64,000 nucleotides of DNA from Hyphomicrobiales bacterium. Its GTDB lineage: Bacteria; Pseudomonadota; Alphaproteobacteria; Rhizobiales; Rhizobiaceae. Numbering within the stretch: the first letter of the stretch is position 1; every line of letters starts with the position of its first letter. Of this stretch, positions 16,554-24,875 are shown piece after piece. The notes below the pieces were generated by a model. It saw nothing but the letters and a program-made list of their open reading frames with translations, was not told where the DNA came from and made no database searches. The DNA lies in NCBI GenBank assembly GCA_900473185.1, contig UCKU01000008.1, positions 124,001 through 188,000 of the forward strand, in the 5' to 3' direction. Made by a program: the position numbers and the translations under genes.

Positions 16554-17015
16554 CGTCGGCTTTGATAGCATCAGCCAGAGAATGCCTGTTACCGCGAAGA
16601 AGGCCGGAAAGCCGAAGGCGAACCAGACACGGTAGAGGCTGAAATAGGCCGGCGGCAGGGCAGTGCCCGCGTTTGCTGCGGCTCGGGCCAGATTGCGCAG
16701 CCGGATCTGGATCCAGACGACGGGCAGCCAGAAGATGCCGGTCACGACATAAAGCACCAGCGACAGCGCAATCCAGCTTTCCGTCAGATCCCAGCCGATG
16801 ATGCGGGCAAGAAGATAGCCTGTCACCGGCTGGAGAATGGCGGCTGTGGCCGTAAAGACCGTATCGGCGATGACGACGGTGCCGGCGACATGGGCGATCA
16901 GGACAGGGTTAAGGGTGCGATGGGCCATCACCATGAAGAAGGCGATGCCGGCCCCGGTGCCGAAGAGCACAGTTGCGCCGATAACATGGGCGAGAAGCAG
17001 CAGCTGTACGAGCAT
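16545..17015 (-). CDS. DUF2269 integral membrane protein
   Basis: The 156-residue protein has four hydrophobic helices (about 1-25, 43-70, 80-100, 130-150) with HVIGATVLFGTGAG at the start and a WIALSLVLYVVTGIFW segment, the DUF2269 pattern. Its ATG overlaps the TGA of the upstream SDR-DoxX gene by one base (TGATG), so translation is probably coupled. The function is unknown; the pairing with a DoxX-like domain suggests a joint membrane redox or detoxification role. Confidence 0.85.
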   Translation of the reverse strand: MLVQLLLLAHVIGATVLFGTGAGIAFFMVMAHRTLNPVLIAHVAGTVVIADTVFTATAAILQPVTGYLLARIIGWDLTESWIALSLVLYVVTGIFWLPVVWIQIRLRNLARAAANAGTALPPAYFSLYRVWFAFGFPAFFAVTGILWLMLSKPTLF

Positions 17016-18298
17016 CAGCGTTCGTCCAGAATGGCGAGTGCTGCGAGCGTCAGCAGCAGCGATGGCAGCACCTTGACGAGCGGCCCAAGCGGATCGAGCC
17101 AGAGCGCCGGCTCCAGGACGGTGCCACCTGCGAGATAAGCCAGCGAGACGGCGATCATGCCGAGAAGGGCGCGGCGGGCGAATGGACGCAAGAGGACTGC
17201 GGCGCCGAGCGCGATATCGATCAGGCAGGTGAGGACCGTCACCGTGACCGCAGCACCTGCGGGCATGAAGGGCAGAAAGTGGGCGCTTGCCTGCGCGGGG
17301 GCCAGAAGCGGGATGAGGCCGGATAGCAGCCAGAAGAGCGACAGCCCGGCAATGACCGGCGCCTTCAGGAGATAGAGGCGGGCAAACCATAGGTCCTGAA
17401 CGCCGGAGGGATGGGCGGTAAGCGTCTCCGCAGCCGAGAGTGTCGGCAGACCCGAGGGCGTGGGGCGGTCCATGCGCACACCCTCGGACATGACGGTCAT
17501 GGCGGTAGAGCGCAGCGGCGAGCGCCAGCCGAGATGGCCGGCAATATCGGCAAGCCATGAGACCGGCCTTGCGATTGCCGGCGGGATGGCGATGACAGGC
17601 GCATCCGGCAGGCCGAGCCAGGCGCGATGCAGTTTGACGAGGCTTGCGAGCGTGTGCCGTTCCTCGGCGGCGAGTTCGATATCGCTGCCGGAGGGGAGTG
17701 CGCCGGAGATCGCGGCCGAGACGGCAGAGGCGACATCTTCGGCGGCGACGGTTTCGACCGGGCTGTCGGCATGGATGAGCGGCAGGGCAAGCGGGAAGGA
17801 TGCAAGCGCGCGCAGAAGTGCGGTGCCGCCGTGGGCATTGCGGCCGAGTACAAGGGACGGGCGGAGGATGACGTAAGGCAGGCCGGATGCAGCAAGCGCT
17901 GTATCGGCAGCACGCTTGGTGGTGAGGAAGGGCAAGTGGCTGCCGGCGCCGTCGGTTCGGGCGGAGATCTGGACGATGAGCGTCACGCCAGCCGGCCGCG
18001 CCGCTTGCTGGAGTGCGATCATTGCGCGTTGCTGGGTGGCTGCGAGATTGTCTGAAAGACCGTCCTGGAGGGCGCCGGCACTGTTGACGACGACATGCTG
18101 GCCTTCCAGCACGGAGGCCCAGTCGGCCACATCGGTCATCTTCTCCAGGTCGGCCCTGATCCAGCGGATAGCGGGCTGGCGAACCCGTGCCCGGTCGGGA
18201 TTGCGGGCAAGCCCGGTCACGGTGCAGCCGTCCGCAAGCAACCGTGCTGCGATCGCCGAGCCGATGAAGCCTGTGGCACCGAGAATCAGGATGTTCAT
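17015..18298 (-). CDS. NAD(P)-binding SDR fused to a DoxX-like membrane domain
   Basis: The 427-residue protein has two parts. Residues 1-280 form an atypical SDR/NmrA-like Rossmann domain starting MNILILGATGFIGSAIA, with LPYVILRPSLVLGR in the middle. Residues about 300-427 carry four hydrophobic helices of DoxX type (APVIAGLSLFWLLSGLIPLL and following). The soluble half resembles complex-I-associated NDUFA9-like reductases. It overlaps the DUF2269 gene by one base. The substrate is unknown. Confidence 0.88.
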   Translation of the reverse strand: MNILILGATGFIGSAIAARLLADGCTVTGLARNPDRARVRQPAIRWIRADLEKMTDVADWASVLEGQHVVVNSAGALQDGLSDNLAATQQRAMIALQQAARPAGVTLIVQISARTDGAGSHLPFLTTKRAADTALAASGLPYVILRPSLVLGRNAHGGTALLRALASFPLALPLIHADSPVETVAAEDVASAVSAAISGALPSGSDIELAAEERHTLASLVKLHRAWLGLPDAPVIAIPPAIARPVSWLADIAGHLGWRSPLRSTAMTVMSEGVRMDRPTPSGLPTLSAAETLTAHPSGVQDLWFARLYLLKAPVIAGLSLFWLLSGLIPLLAPAQASAHFLPFMPAGAAVTVTVLTCLIDIALGAAVLLRPFARRALLGMIAVSLAYLAGGTVLEPALWLDPLGPLVKVLPSLLLTLAALAILDER

Positions 18299-18386
18299 GA
18301 TGGGAGACTAGCGAAAAACGGCATATCGGGCAGGGGGCGGCCGTGTAACGCCCGCAAGAAACCGGCTCGTTTTCATGCCGGGCAGT

Positions 18387-19148
18387 TCAAGCGACAAGGC
18401 GGGGATCGAGTTTCGCCATGGGAATAGCGCATTCGGTGACGATCCGGGCCGCCAGGGACGGGTCGAGCGGCGGCCTGACGTGGAAGAAGGCAAGTTCCAC
18501 CGCCAGGCCGATCGCGAAAGGTCGCCTGCTGAGGGGTACGCGATTTCGATCGAGAGCATCGGCCAATTTCGGCCACAGGCGGCGAACGTATGCGAGGGGC
18601 GTCTCGCCTGGACGGTTCTCATCCGTCAATCGCGGTATTCCGAACTGCGGATGTCCGATGGTTGAGACCACGTAGCGAAGCGTTTCCATCGCCATCTCCT
18701 GCGAGATCAGAGCACCGGACCTTCTTGCCGCGCCGTATGTCAGGTTGAGCAGGGAATCATGGCTTTCCAGAAGGAAGGCGTTCGGCAGATTGCCGGTATA
18801 ATAGCGGGAACCGTCCTCGGCTTCCATGGCGATGAGATCAGCGTCGTCGCTGAGCTCCCCGGCGGAAGCAATATCAAAGGCGGTGAGAACGCAGGAAAAA
18901 CCGCCAACCGATCCCAGGGCTCCAAACAGATCGATCGAATGAACATGGCCGTCCGTCGCCATTTCCTGAATCACGTGGTCGAGCAGGGCGCGCGCAACCA
19001 GCCCCGGGCTCTGCACGGTATCTTCGGTCTCACGCAGGCGCGGATCGGCAGAGGCCGAGCTGTCGGCAAGGCTCTCCATCTCCTCTCGCGGAGGGGCGGA
19101 CGGGGGCGCGGGTGGCCTAGTGCTGCGGCCGAATGTCGGAACTTTCAT
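18387..19148 (-). CDS. Conserved hypothetical protein
   Basis: The 253-residue product is not recognised. The first 45 residues are Pro/Ser/Ala-rich and probably disordered. The rest is soluble and mixed in composition, with LDHVIQEMATDGHVHSIDLF and a hydrophobic FAIGLAVELAFFHV near the C-terminus. There are no membrane segments and no catalytic motif I can name. Codon use matches neighbouring genes. It stands alone between the SDR-DoxX gene and the divergent nitrile hydratase operon. Confidence 0.65.
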   Translation of the reverse strand: MKVPTFGRSTRPPAPPSAPPREEMESLADSSASADPRLRETEDTVQSPGLVARALLDHVIQEMATDGHVHSIDLFGALGSVGGFSCVLTAFDIASAGELSDDADLIAMEAEDGSRYYTGNLPNAFLLESHDSLLNLTYGAARRSGALISQEMAMETLRYVVSTIGHPQFGIPRLTDENRPGETPLAYVRRLWPKLADALDRNRVPLSRRPFAIGLAVELAFFHVRPPLDPSLAARIVTECAIPMAKLDPRLVA

Positions 19149-19280
19149 GTGTGCGATGTTGAAATGAAGCCGTTAACGTTTGGTTAGGATCACGGCGAAA
19201 AATAAGGAGTTGCTTAATTAGCTCCATCTTCAGTCATCGCCGACGGCATTCATTGGGACAATTCTTGACGAGAAATGCGC

Positions 19281-19309
19281 TTGGCGGTGCTCCGATCGGC
19301 GCATAAGAT
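19281..19309 (+). promoter_or_regulatory. Candidate nitrile hydratase promoter
   Basis: TTGGCG (19281-19286), a 17-nt spacer and TAAGAT (19304-19309) lie 25 nt before the alpha-subunit ATG, with a GGGGAG ribosome site between. Confidence 0.45.
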
Positions 19310-19334
19310 CGAGTGCTCTATCCTGGGGAGCGCC

Positions 19335-20009
19335 ATGCGGCACAGAGACAACCACGCAGATCATGACCACGATCACCATGATCATCACCACGACAACCAT
19401 TATTCCGACATGCAGGCGCGTGTGAAAGCGCTGGAAACACTGTTGACGGAGAAGGGGCTGATCGATCCGGCGGCGATCGATGCGATTGTCGAGACCTATG
19501 AGACAAAGGTCGGGCCGCGCAATGGTGCGCGTGTCGTTGCGAAAGCCTGGAGCGATCCCGACTTTGCCGAATGGCTGAAGCGGGATGCGACGGCGGCGAT
19601 TGCGAGCCTCGGTTACACCGGCCGGCAGGGCGAGCATATGCGCGCCGTCTTTAATAGATCAGACACGCATAACCTCATCGTCTGCACGCTCTGCTCCTGC
19701 TATCCGTGGTCGGTGCTCGGCCTGCCGCCGGTCTGGTACAAGGCTCCCGCCTATCGCTCACGCGCCGTCATCGATCCGCGCGGCGTGCTGGCAGAATTCG
19801 GGGTGACGCTGCCCGAGAGCAAGAAGGTTCGCGTATGGGATTCGACGGCGGAGCTGCGTTATCTCGTCATCCCCGAACGGCCTGAGGGAACCGAAGGCAT
19901 GGACGAGGAGGCGCTTGCCGATCTTGTCAGCCGCGATGCGATGATCGGCACCGCAATTGCGGGCAGCCCGAAAATTTCGGGTGCCGGCAAACCGGAGGTT
20001 ACCCCATGA
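19335..20009 (+). CDS. nthA: Nitrile hydratase alpha subunit, cobalt type
   Basis: The 224-residue subunit hydrates nitriles to amides. The metal-claw motif is V-C-T-L-C-S-C with Cys117, Cys120 and Cys122; Thr at the second position marks the cobalt rather than iron class. [20 protein letters not shown] follows, as in the family. The first 22 residues are very rich in His and Asp ([16 protein letters not shown]), which may hold metal. ATG 19335 has GGGGAG upstream. The stop overlaps the beta-subunit start (ATGA). Confidence 0.96.
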   Translation: MRHRDNHADHDHDHHDHHHDNHYSDMQARVKALETLLTEKGLIDPAAIDAIVETYETKVGPRNGARVVAKAWSDPDFAEWLKRDATAAIASLGYTGRQGEHMRAVFNRSDTHNLIVCTLCSCYPWSVLGLPPVWYKAPAYRSRAVIDPRGVLAEFGVTLPESKKVRVWDSTAELRYLVIPERPEGTEGMDEEALADLVSRDAMIGTAIAGSPKISGAGKPEVTP

Positions 20010-20665
20010 ACGGCCCACACGATCTCGGCGGGCAGATGGGCTTCGGGCCTGTCGCGCCCGAAGTGAACGAGCCCTATTTCCATGCCGAATGGGAAAAGCG
20101 TGCGCTCGGCATCACGCTCTCCTGCGGCGCTTTCGGCGCCTGGACGATCGACGAGAGCCGACATGCGCGCGAAAGCATTCCGCCGGCCGATTATCTGGCG
20201 GCGAGCTATTACGAGATCTGGATCCGCGGCATAGACATGCTCCTGGAGCGGCATGGCTTTGCGACGCGTGAGGAACTGCTCTCCGGCCACAAGCTGCAAG
20301 ATGGTACTGTGCCGAAGCGGGTGTTGAAGGCGGAGATGGTATCAGGCGTGCTCGCCAAGGGCGCTCCCTGCGACCGGCCGGTCGAGAATGCGCCTCTCTT
20401 CGTCGTCGGCGAAACGGTGAAGACCAAGAATTTCAATCCGGCCACCCATACGCGGCTGCCGCGTTATGCCCGCGCCAAGACGGGCGTGATCGAGGCGGTG
20501 CAGGGTTCCTTCGTCTTTCCCGATAACAATGCGCATGGCAAAGGCGAGAACCCACAATGGCTCTATACCGTCGTCTTCGGTGGTGGCGAGATCTGGGGCG
20601 AAGAGGCCGATCCGTCGCTGACGATCTCGATCGATGCGTGGGAGAGTTATCTTGAGCGTGTGTGA
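20006..20665 (+). CDS. nthB: Nitrile hydratase beta subunit
   Basis: The 219-residue subunit begins [16 protein letters not shown], the conserved beta-subunit start, has [12 protein letters not shown], and ends with an SH3-like barrel ([20 protein letters not shown]). It contributes residues to the active site between the two subunits. The start overlaps the alpha-subunit stop by 4 nt and its end overlaps the accessory gene. Confidence 0.96.
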   Translation: MNGPHDLGGQMGFGPVAPEVNEPYFHAEWEKRALGITLSCGAFGAWTIDESRHARESIPPADYLAASYYEIWIRGIDMLLERHGFATREELLSGHKLQDGTVPKRVLKAEMVSGVLAKGAPCDRPVENAPLFVVGETVKTKNFNPATHTRLPRYARAKTGVIEAVQGSFVFPDNNAHGKGENPQWLYTVVFGGGEIWGEEADPSLTISIDAWESYLERV

Positions 20666-21023
20666 GATATCGTCTCAACTGGCGCAATCGCCTGGCCTGC
20701 CAAAGTCACCGGAGGGTGATCCCGTTTTTCCTGAGCCCTGGGCGGCGGAAGCCTTCGCCATGACCGTGCATCTGCATGAGAAGGGGCTGTTTGCCTGGAG
20801 CGAATGGGCGGAAACCCTGTCGAAGGAGTTGCATAGGCCGGGTCGGGCTGAGGATGGCAGCGATTATTTCGACTGCTGGGTGGCAGCGCTTTCCGAGCTG
20901 CTCGTCAGCCGTGGCGTGGTGGATGCTTTCGCCATTCTCGACCTGCAGAAGAGCTGGCAGCGGGCGGCGGAAGCGACGCCGCATGGTAAGCCGATCGAGC
21001 TTGCCAACGATCCCCAGCGCTGA
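20652..21023 (+). CDS. Nitrile hydratase accessory (activator) protein
   Basis: The 123-residue protein resembles the small P14K/activator-type partner required for metal insertion into cobalt nitrile hydratase (PVFPEPWAAEAFAMTVHLH, then LFAWSEWAETLSKEL). I place the start at TTG 20652, because GGGAGAG lies 5 nt upstream; this makes it overlap the beta gene by 14 nt. ATG 20634 is in frame but lacks a ribosome site. It completes the alpha-beta-activator operon. Confidence 0.9.
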   Translation: MSVCEISSQLAQSPGLPKSPEGDPVFPEPWAAEAFAMTVHLHEKGLFAWSEWAETLSKELHRPGRAEDGSDYFDCWVAALSELLVSRGVVDAFAILDLQKSWQRAAEATPHGKPIELANDPQR

Positions 21024-21038
21024 GATCACGGCTTGACG

Positions 21039-21061
21039 CTGTCGATGGGATTTATCGACAG
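21039..21061 (+). terminator. Hairpin after the nitrile hydratase operon
   Basis: CTGTCGA (21039-21045) and TCGACAG (21055-21061) form a 7-bp stem with a 9-nt loop, 15 nt past the operon's last stop. There is no clear T-run, so termination strength is uncertain. Confidence 0.35.
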
Positions 21062-21206
21062 GCACACGCTCAAGTTTTATATTTATGCAAGGAATCACGG
21101 CGATCATGCCATCGCAAACCCAGCTGATTCCCGCTCAGGCATGACGCCCGGTCAAACCTGCACATTGCGCCCATGATGGTCGAGCACATGCGCACGAGGA
21201 CCATGC

Positions 21207-21764
21207 ATGACTTCGATCTCATCGACCAATGAAGCCGCCTTGCTGATCTTGCAGCAGAGCGTTTCCCCCGTTCAATCCACCGACGCCAAGACGACGGATG
21301 GCGACAATCTGGTTGCGATTGCCAACGACCAGCCGGTCAGGCAGACATCGGGCATGAGCCCGCAGCCGACTGCGGCCCAGTCCAAAATCTCGGAATCCCT
21401 GTTCAGTGTGAACGACCGAAGCGTTACCCAGATGAAGCTCGATCTGATCGACCGCGCAGGCGATGCGCTCGGTGTGAAAAAGAGCGACTATGCATCGATG
21501 GACGAATTCGTCGCCGCGACGAAAAAGGCTTTTTCGGATCTGAAGAGCAAGCCGGACGGACAGCGGGCCATTGCGAAGATCGAGAGCGATCTCGGCCTGG
21601 ACAAGCTCGGCATCACGCTGGAAGACCTGATCAACAGCGCTGATGACCCTGATAAGAACGACAAGGTTACACAGGCTTTGAAGAAGCAGCTCGCCGAGGG
21701 CGCTGAAGGCGGTTCCATCCTCCAGCAGGATGAAATCGGCCGTTACCGCGTTGTGTCGGCCTGA
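21207..21764 (+). CDS. Conserved hypothetical protein
   Basis: The 185-residue product is not recognised. It is hydrophilic and Ser/Asp/Gln-rich in the first 70 residues. The second half is helical and charged (KLDLIDRAGDALGVKKSDY, DGQRAIAKIESDLGLDKLGI). There is no signal peptide, membrane segment or cysteine. The composition, with a disordered N-terminus, resembles secreted or surface-associated rhizobial proteins, but this is only an impression. It stands alone. Confidence 0.65.
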   Translation: MTSISSTNEAALLILQQSVSPVQSTDAKTTDGDNLVAIANDQPVRQTSGMSPQPTAAQSKISESLFSVNDRSVTQMKLDLIDRAGDALGVKKSDYASMDEFVAATKKAFSDLKSKPDGQRAIAKIESDLGLDKLGITLEDLINSADDPDKNDKVTQALKKQLAEGAEGGSILQQDEIGRYRVVSA

Positions 21765-21791
21765 TCGAATAGTCTGCCTCGCAGTTCCGCT

Positions 21792-22577
21792 TTACGACGG
21801 GAACTGCCTATAACATTCCTCTGCCACCTTGCGCAGCATGTCGCGGGAGATTTCGCCCGTCACCGCATAGCCGAGTTCACCGTCGATCCAGTAGAAGGTC
21901 TCGACATCCTTCGCGGAGGCGAAGCGGAAGCTGGTCGTCCTGTTTTCCTTGTTGCGGCCGACGATGACGGTCAGGCGTTCGCCGCCCTGGTCCTCATACA
22001 TGAACATGGCGCCCGGCCTGTTATCGACCGGCAGCAGGCGGCCGCCGACGAGGTGGAAGCCGAGGGATTTAAGATCCGGCACCTTGAGATCGGGGATTGC
22101 CAGGCGCTTGCCGAGCCAGGTTGCGAGATGCGCTTCCTCATTGGCAAAGACTTCGACGGGGTGGCGTACTTCGCTCGCATAGACGAGGAAGGCGGTCTCG
22201 GCCTGTTTCGGCAGGGTTTCGGATTCGGTGAGTTGCAGCGGCGGGCGTTCGAAGAACGGCGGGATGAAACGATCGCTGACGGCGCCGAGCGCGAAGAGCA
22301 TCACGGCGGCAGCGGCGAATGCGGAGCGGGCTTTCCAGGGGGAGGTAGGCTGAACGGCCGATGTCACCATCCGGAGATCGGTGTCGCGGCTCTTCTCATA
22401 GCCTGCAAACAGCGTTTTGATACCGGCATTCTGCGTCTGCCAGCCGGCGACCATGGCGGCCTCTTCGGGGTTCTCGGCGAGGTAGGCTTCCACGCGGGCG
22501 CGGGCGGCCTCCGGCAATTGCCCGTCGGCAAAGGCGTGCAGGTCCGCTTCGGTGACGGTGGGGTTGGTCTCGTTCAT
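21792..22577 (-). CDS. Membrane anti-sigma factor
   Basis: The 261-residue protein has an N-terminal cytoplasmic anti-sigma domain (TEADLHAFADGQLPEAARAR) without the CxxC zinc ligands of ZAS proteins, one membrane helix at about residues 84-104 (AFAAAAVMLFALGAVSD), and a periplasmic domain of about 155 residues. It overlaps the ECF sigma gene by 4 nt (ATGA), the usual arrangement for a sigma/anti-sigma pair, and presumably holds that sigma factor at the membrane until a signal releases it. Confidence 0.9.
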   Translation of the reverse strand: MNETNPTVTEADLHAFADGQLPEAARARVEAYLAENPEEAAMVAGWQTQNAGIKTLFAGYEKSRDTDLRMVTSAVQPTSPWKARSAFAAAAVMLFALGAVSDRFIPPFFERPPLQLTESETLPKQAETAFLVYASEVRHPVEVFANEEAHLATWLGKRLAIPDLKVPDLKSLGFHLVGGRLLPVDNRPGAMFMYEDQGGERLTVIVGRNKENRTTSFRFASAKDVETFYWIDGELGYAVTGEISRDMLRKVAEECYRQFPS

Positions 22578-23089
22578 TTCGGTCTCCGAAGCGTAATCAC
22601 ATTATCGGCTTTCATATGGTCGCTCAGGCGCTGGCGTGCGCGCGACAGGCGCGACATGACAGTGCCGATCGGGATGTCCAGCATGGTTGCCACTTCGCTA
22701 TAGCTGTAGCCTTCGATGACGACGAGCATCAGCACGGCGCGGTAGTCTTCCGACAGGCTGTCGAGAGCCTGTTCCAGCCGCAGGCGCTCCAGCGGATCGG
22801 CTTGCGCCTCGGGAACGACGAGTTCTTCGGCGGCATCGAGCTCGACCAGCCGGTCGCGCGGGCTGGCGCGGCGGGTGTTGCGGTAGAGGTTGGTCATCGT
22901 CGTCAGTACCCAGCCACGCAGATTGATGCCGCGCCACTGGCCGCGCCGGGCCAGAACCTTTTCCACGCAATCCTGGAGCAGATCCTCGCCTTCGGCATCC
23001 GAGCGGGTGAGGCTGCGGGAATAGCGCCGGAGCGAGGGGAGGAGGGCCAGGATCTGGCCCTCGAATGTATCGGGTGGGGGCGTCTTCAC
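22574..23089 (-). CDS. ECF-family RNA polymerase sigma factor
   Basis: The sigma-70 protein has region 2 (LLPSLRRYSRSLTRSDAEGE, then LLQDCVEKVL) and region 4 (YRAVLMLVVIEGYSYSEVA, then IPIGTVMSRLSRARQRL). I use GTG 23089 (171 residues) because GAGG lies 6 nt upstream and it follows the preceding stop by 10 nt. GTG 23125 would add 12 residues and overlap the upstream gene. It is the middle gene of a secreted protein-sigma-anti-sigma operon. Confidence 0.92.
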   Translation of the reverse strand: MKTPPPDTFEGQILALLPSLRRYSRSLTRSDAEGEDLLQDCVEKVLARRGQWRGINLRGWVLTTMTNLYRNTRRASPRDRLVELDAAEELVVPEAQADPLERLRLEQALDSLSEDYRAVLMLVVIEGYSYSEVATMLDIPIGTVMSRLSRARQRLSDHMKADNVITLRRPK

Positions 23090-23099
23090 GCTTGCCTCA

Positions 23100-23480
23100 T
23101 CAGGGCTTTGCGAGGTCCCAGACACTGCCGACGCCGTCGCCGGTGATATCGCCGGACTTCATGTCCTTCACAAAGTAATAGAGCGGCATGCCATCCTTGG
23201 CCCACTGCTTCTTTCCATCCTTGCGTTCGACGAGCGAGTATGCACCATCGGCCTTGGCGCCGCTAGCGGCGAGGAAGGGCGGCCAGTTGGTGGCGCACTT
23301 GTCGTAGCAATTCGTGACGCCCTTTTCATCCTTCTTGTAGGTGTAGAGTGTCATGCCCTTTTCGCCGGCGAGGACCTTGCCCTTGGCCGATTCGACGGTG
23401 GTGACGGCAGGGGCGGCGAAGGCTGCAGTGGCTGTGGCAGCAACGACTGCAAGCACGGACAGGAATTTCACGGGCTTCAT
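23100..23480 (-). CDS. Secreted lipoprotein-repeat family protein (COG4315 type)
   Basis: The 126-residue protein has a cleavable signal peptide (MKPVKFLSVLAVVAATATAA, cleavage near AFA-AP) and two copies of the secreted-repeat motif, with GMTLYTYKKDEKGVTNCYD and GMPLYYFVKDMKSGDITGDG around CATNWPPFLA. Such small periplasmic proteins often accompany ECF sigma/anti-sigma pairs in rhizobia. It precedes the sigma gene and is probably a member of its regulon. Function is unknown. Confidence 0.88.
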   Translation of the reverse strand: MKPVKFLSVLAVVAATATAAFAAPAVTTVESAKGKVLAGEKGMTLYTYKKDEKGVTNCYDKCATNWPPFLAASGAKADGAYSLVERKDGKKQWAKDGMPLYYFVKDMKSGDITGDGVGSVWDLAKP

Positions 23481-23527
23481 GGTCTCTCTCCTCGGGTTAG
23501 GCACGCATTTTGCGGTACCGGAGATGA

Positions 23528-23553
23528 GACACGGCAGGTGTCCGTTTTATTCC
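23528..23553 (-). promoter_or_regulatory. Candidate autoregulated ECF promoter
   Basis: On the minus strand GGAATAA (23553-23547) and CGTGTC (23533-23528) are separated by 13 nt, an ECF-like -35/-10 pair, about 50 nt before the secreted-protein start. An ECF operon commonly drives itself. Confidence 0.45.
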
Positions 23554-23570
23554 TGTTTCTTTTTCAAACG

Positions 23571-24602
23571 TCAGTTCGGATTGAAAACCACATAGCAGTC
23601 CCGTCCGGCGGCCTTGGCGCTATAGAGGGCGCCATCGACGTTGCGCAGCAGTTCGCGGCGACGGCCACCGCCTTGCGGGGCGAGCGCGGCACCGATGCTC
23701 AGGCGGGCGAGGATAGTATTTCCCTCGATGGTAAAGGGGCTGCGGAAGGCCGAGAGCAGGCGTTCGGAGACGGAGACCAGCGCTTCGGTGTTCGGTGGGT
23801 TCGGTACGAAGACCGCAAATTCGTCGCCGCCCATGCGCACGACGATGTCGCCGGAGCGGATGACCGAACGGATGCGATTTGCTGCCTCACGCAGTACCTC
23901 GTCGCCGATATGGTGGCCGAGCGTATCGTTGATCGATTTGAAGCCGTCCATGTCGAGATAGAGGGCACCGAAGGTCTGGCCGGAGGCAAGGGCTGATTCC
24001 AGCGCACGGTCGACGATGGCATCGAGTGCGGCGCGGTTGAGGAAGCCGGTCAGCGGATCGGTCATGGCTGCCGTGCGCAGGCTGCTTTCGGCAAGGCCCA
24101 TGACGAAATTCGCCTTCTGCAGCCGCAGAAGCGCGCTCGCGACACGGGCGAAACGGCGAAGATTGGCCGCCTCTTTTTCGGTGAAGAGGCGCGGCTTCTG
24201 ATCGAGAATGCAGAAGGCGCCGATGATCAGGTCGTTTTCCAGTTCCAGCGGTGCGCCGGCATAGAAACGGAAATGCGGGGGGCCCACCACATAGGGCGCG
24301 GCATTGAGCTCCGCATCCTGTTCCAGATCGGGAACGACGACCATGTCGTTGGCAAAGACGACGCGCGTGCAGAATGAAAGGTCGCGCGGGCATTCGGAAA
24401 GCTGCATGCCTGCTTCGCCGGCGATGCGCAGCCAGTCCTCGTCAACGATGTTGACGGCGGCATAGGGCATTGCGAATGCATTCTTGGCGAGCTCGGCAAG
24501 TGCCGCAAGCTCCGGCGTCGGGCTGCTGCCGATGGCGCTCAGCGAGCGCACGGCAAGCAGCCTCTGCGGTTCGTTGACTGGAATCCGGACAGTCTGTCCC
24601 AT
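23571..24602 (-). CDS. GAF-GGDEF diguanylate cyclase
   Basis: The 343-residue protein has an N-terminal GAF domain (about 25-165, with VNIVDEDWLRIAGEAG and ENDLIIGAFCILD) and a GGDEF domain (about 175-343). The active-site motif is MGGDEFAVF and an RSGD inhibitory I-site lies five residues before it, so the enzyme should make c-di-GMP and be product-inhibited. No membrane segment is present, so it is cytoplasmic and senses a small ligand or redox state. It is a single gene. Confidence 0.95.
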   Translation of the reverse strand: MGQTVRIPVNEPQRLLAVRSLSAIGSSPTPELAALAELAKNAFAMPYAAVNIVDEDWLRIAGEAGMQLSECPRDLSFCTRVVFANDMVVVPDLEQDAELNAAPYVVGPPHFRFYAGAPLELENDLIIGAFCILDQKPRLFTEKEAANLRRFARVASALLRLQKANFVMGLAESSLRTAAMTDPLTGFLNRAALDAIVDRALESALASGQTFGALYLDMDGFKSINDTLGHHIGDEVLREAANRIRSVIRSGDIVVRMGGDEFAVFVPNPPNTEALVSVSERLLSAFRSPFTIEGNTILARLSIGAALAPQGGGRRRELLRNVDGALYSAKAAGRDCYVVFNPN

Positions 24603-24875
24603 TCGAATCTCCGCCTCTTTGTCGCAGACAGGAGCTAAAGTGGCGCTCTTGCCAATCTCCGCAAGAGGTAAAATTCACCAGCGTTAACTGGCAGTTGCCG
24701 AAGGCGGCGTCGCTGCGGAGCCGTGCTGATGACGCTTGCGAGGCTAGGCAGGGCAACGGAAAGGTTCTAGTGTCGGCCCGCCTGCGTGACTGGCGAGACA
24801 GATGGAGAACCATCGGGAAGCGCAGGTTGCCGATGCCGCTCGCCTGGGCACCAAAATAACCCCGATACGTGTGCC

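Noticed and set aside
24603..24875. Possible small gene in the gap before the FolC-like gene
   Set aside because: Frames here are shadows of the flanking genes or lack start and ribosome signals.
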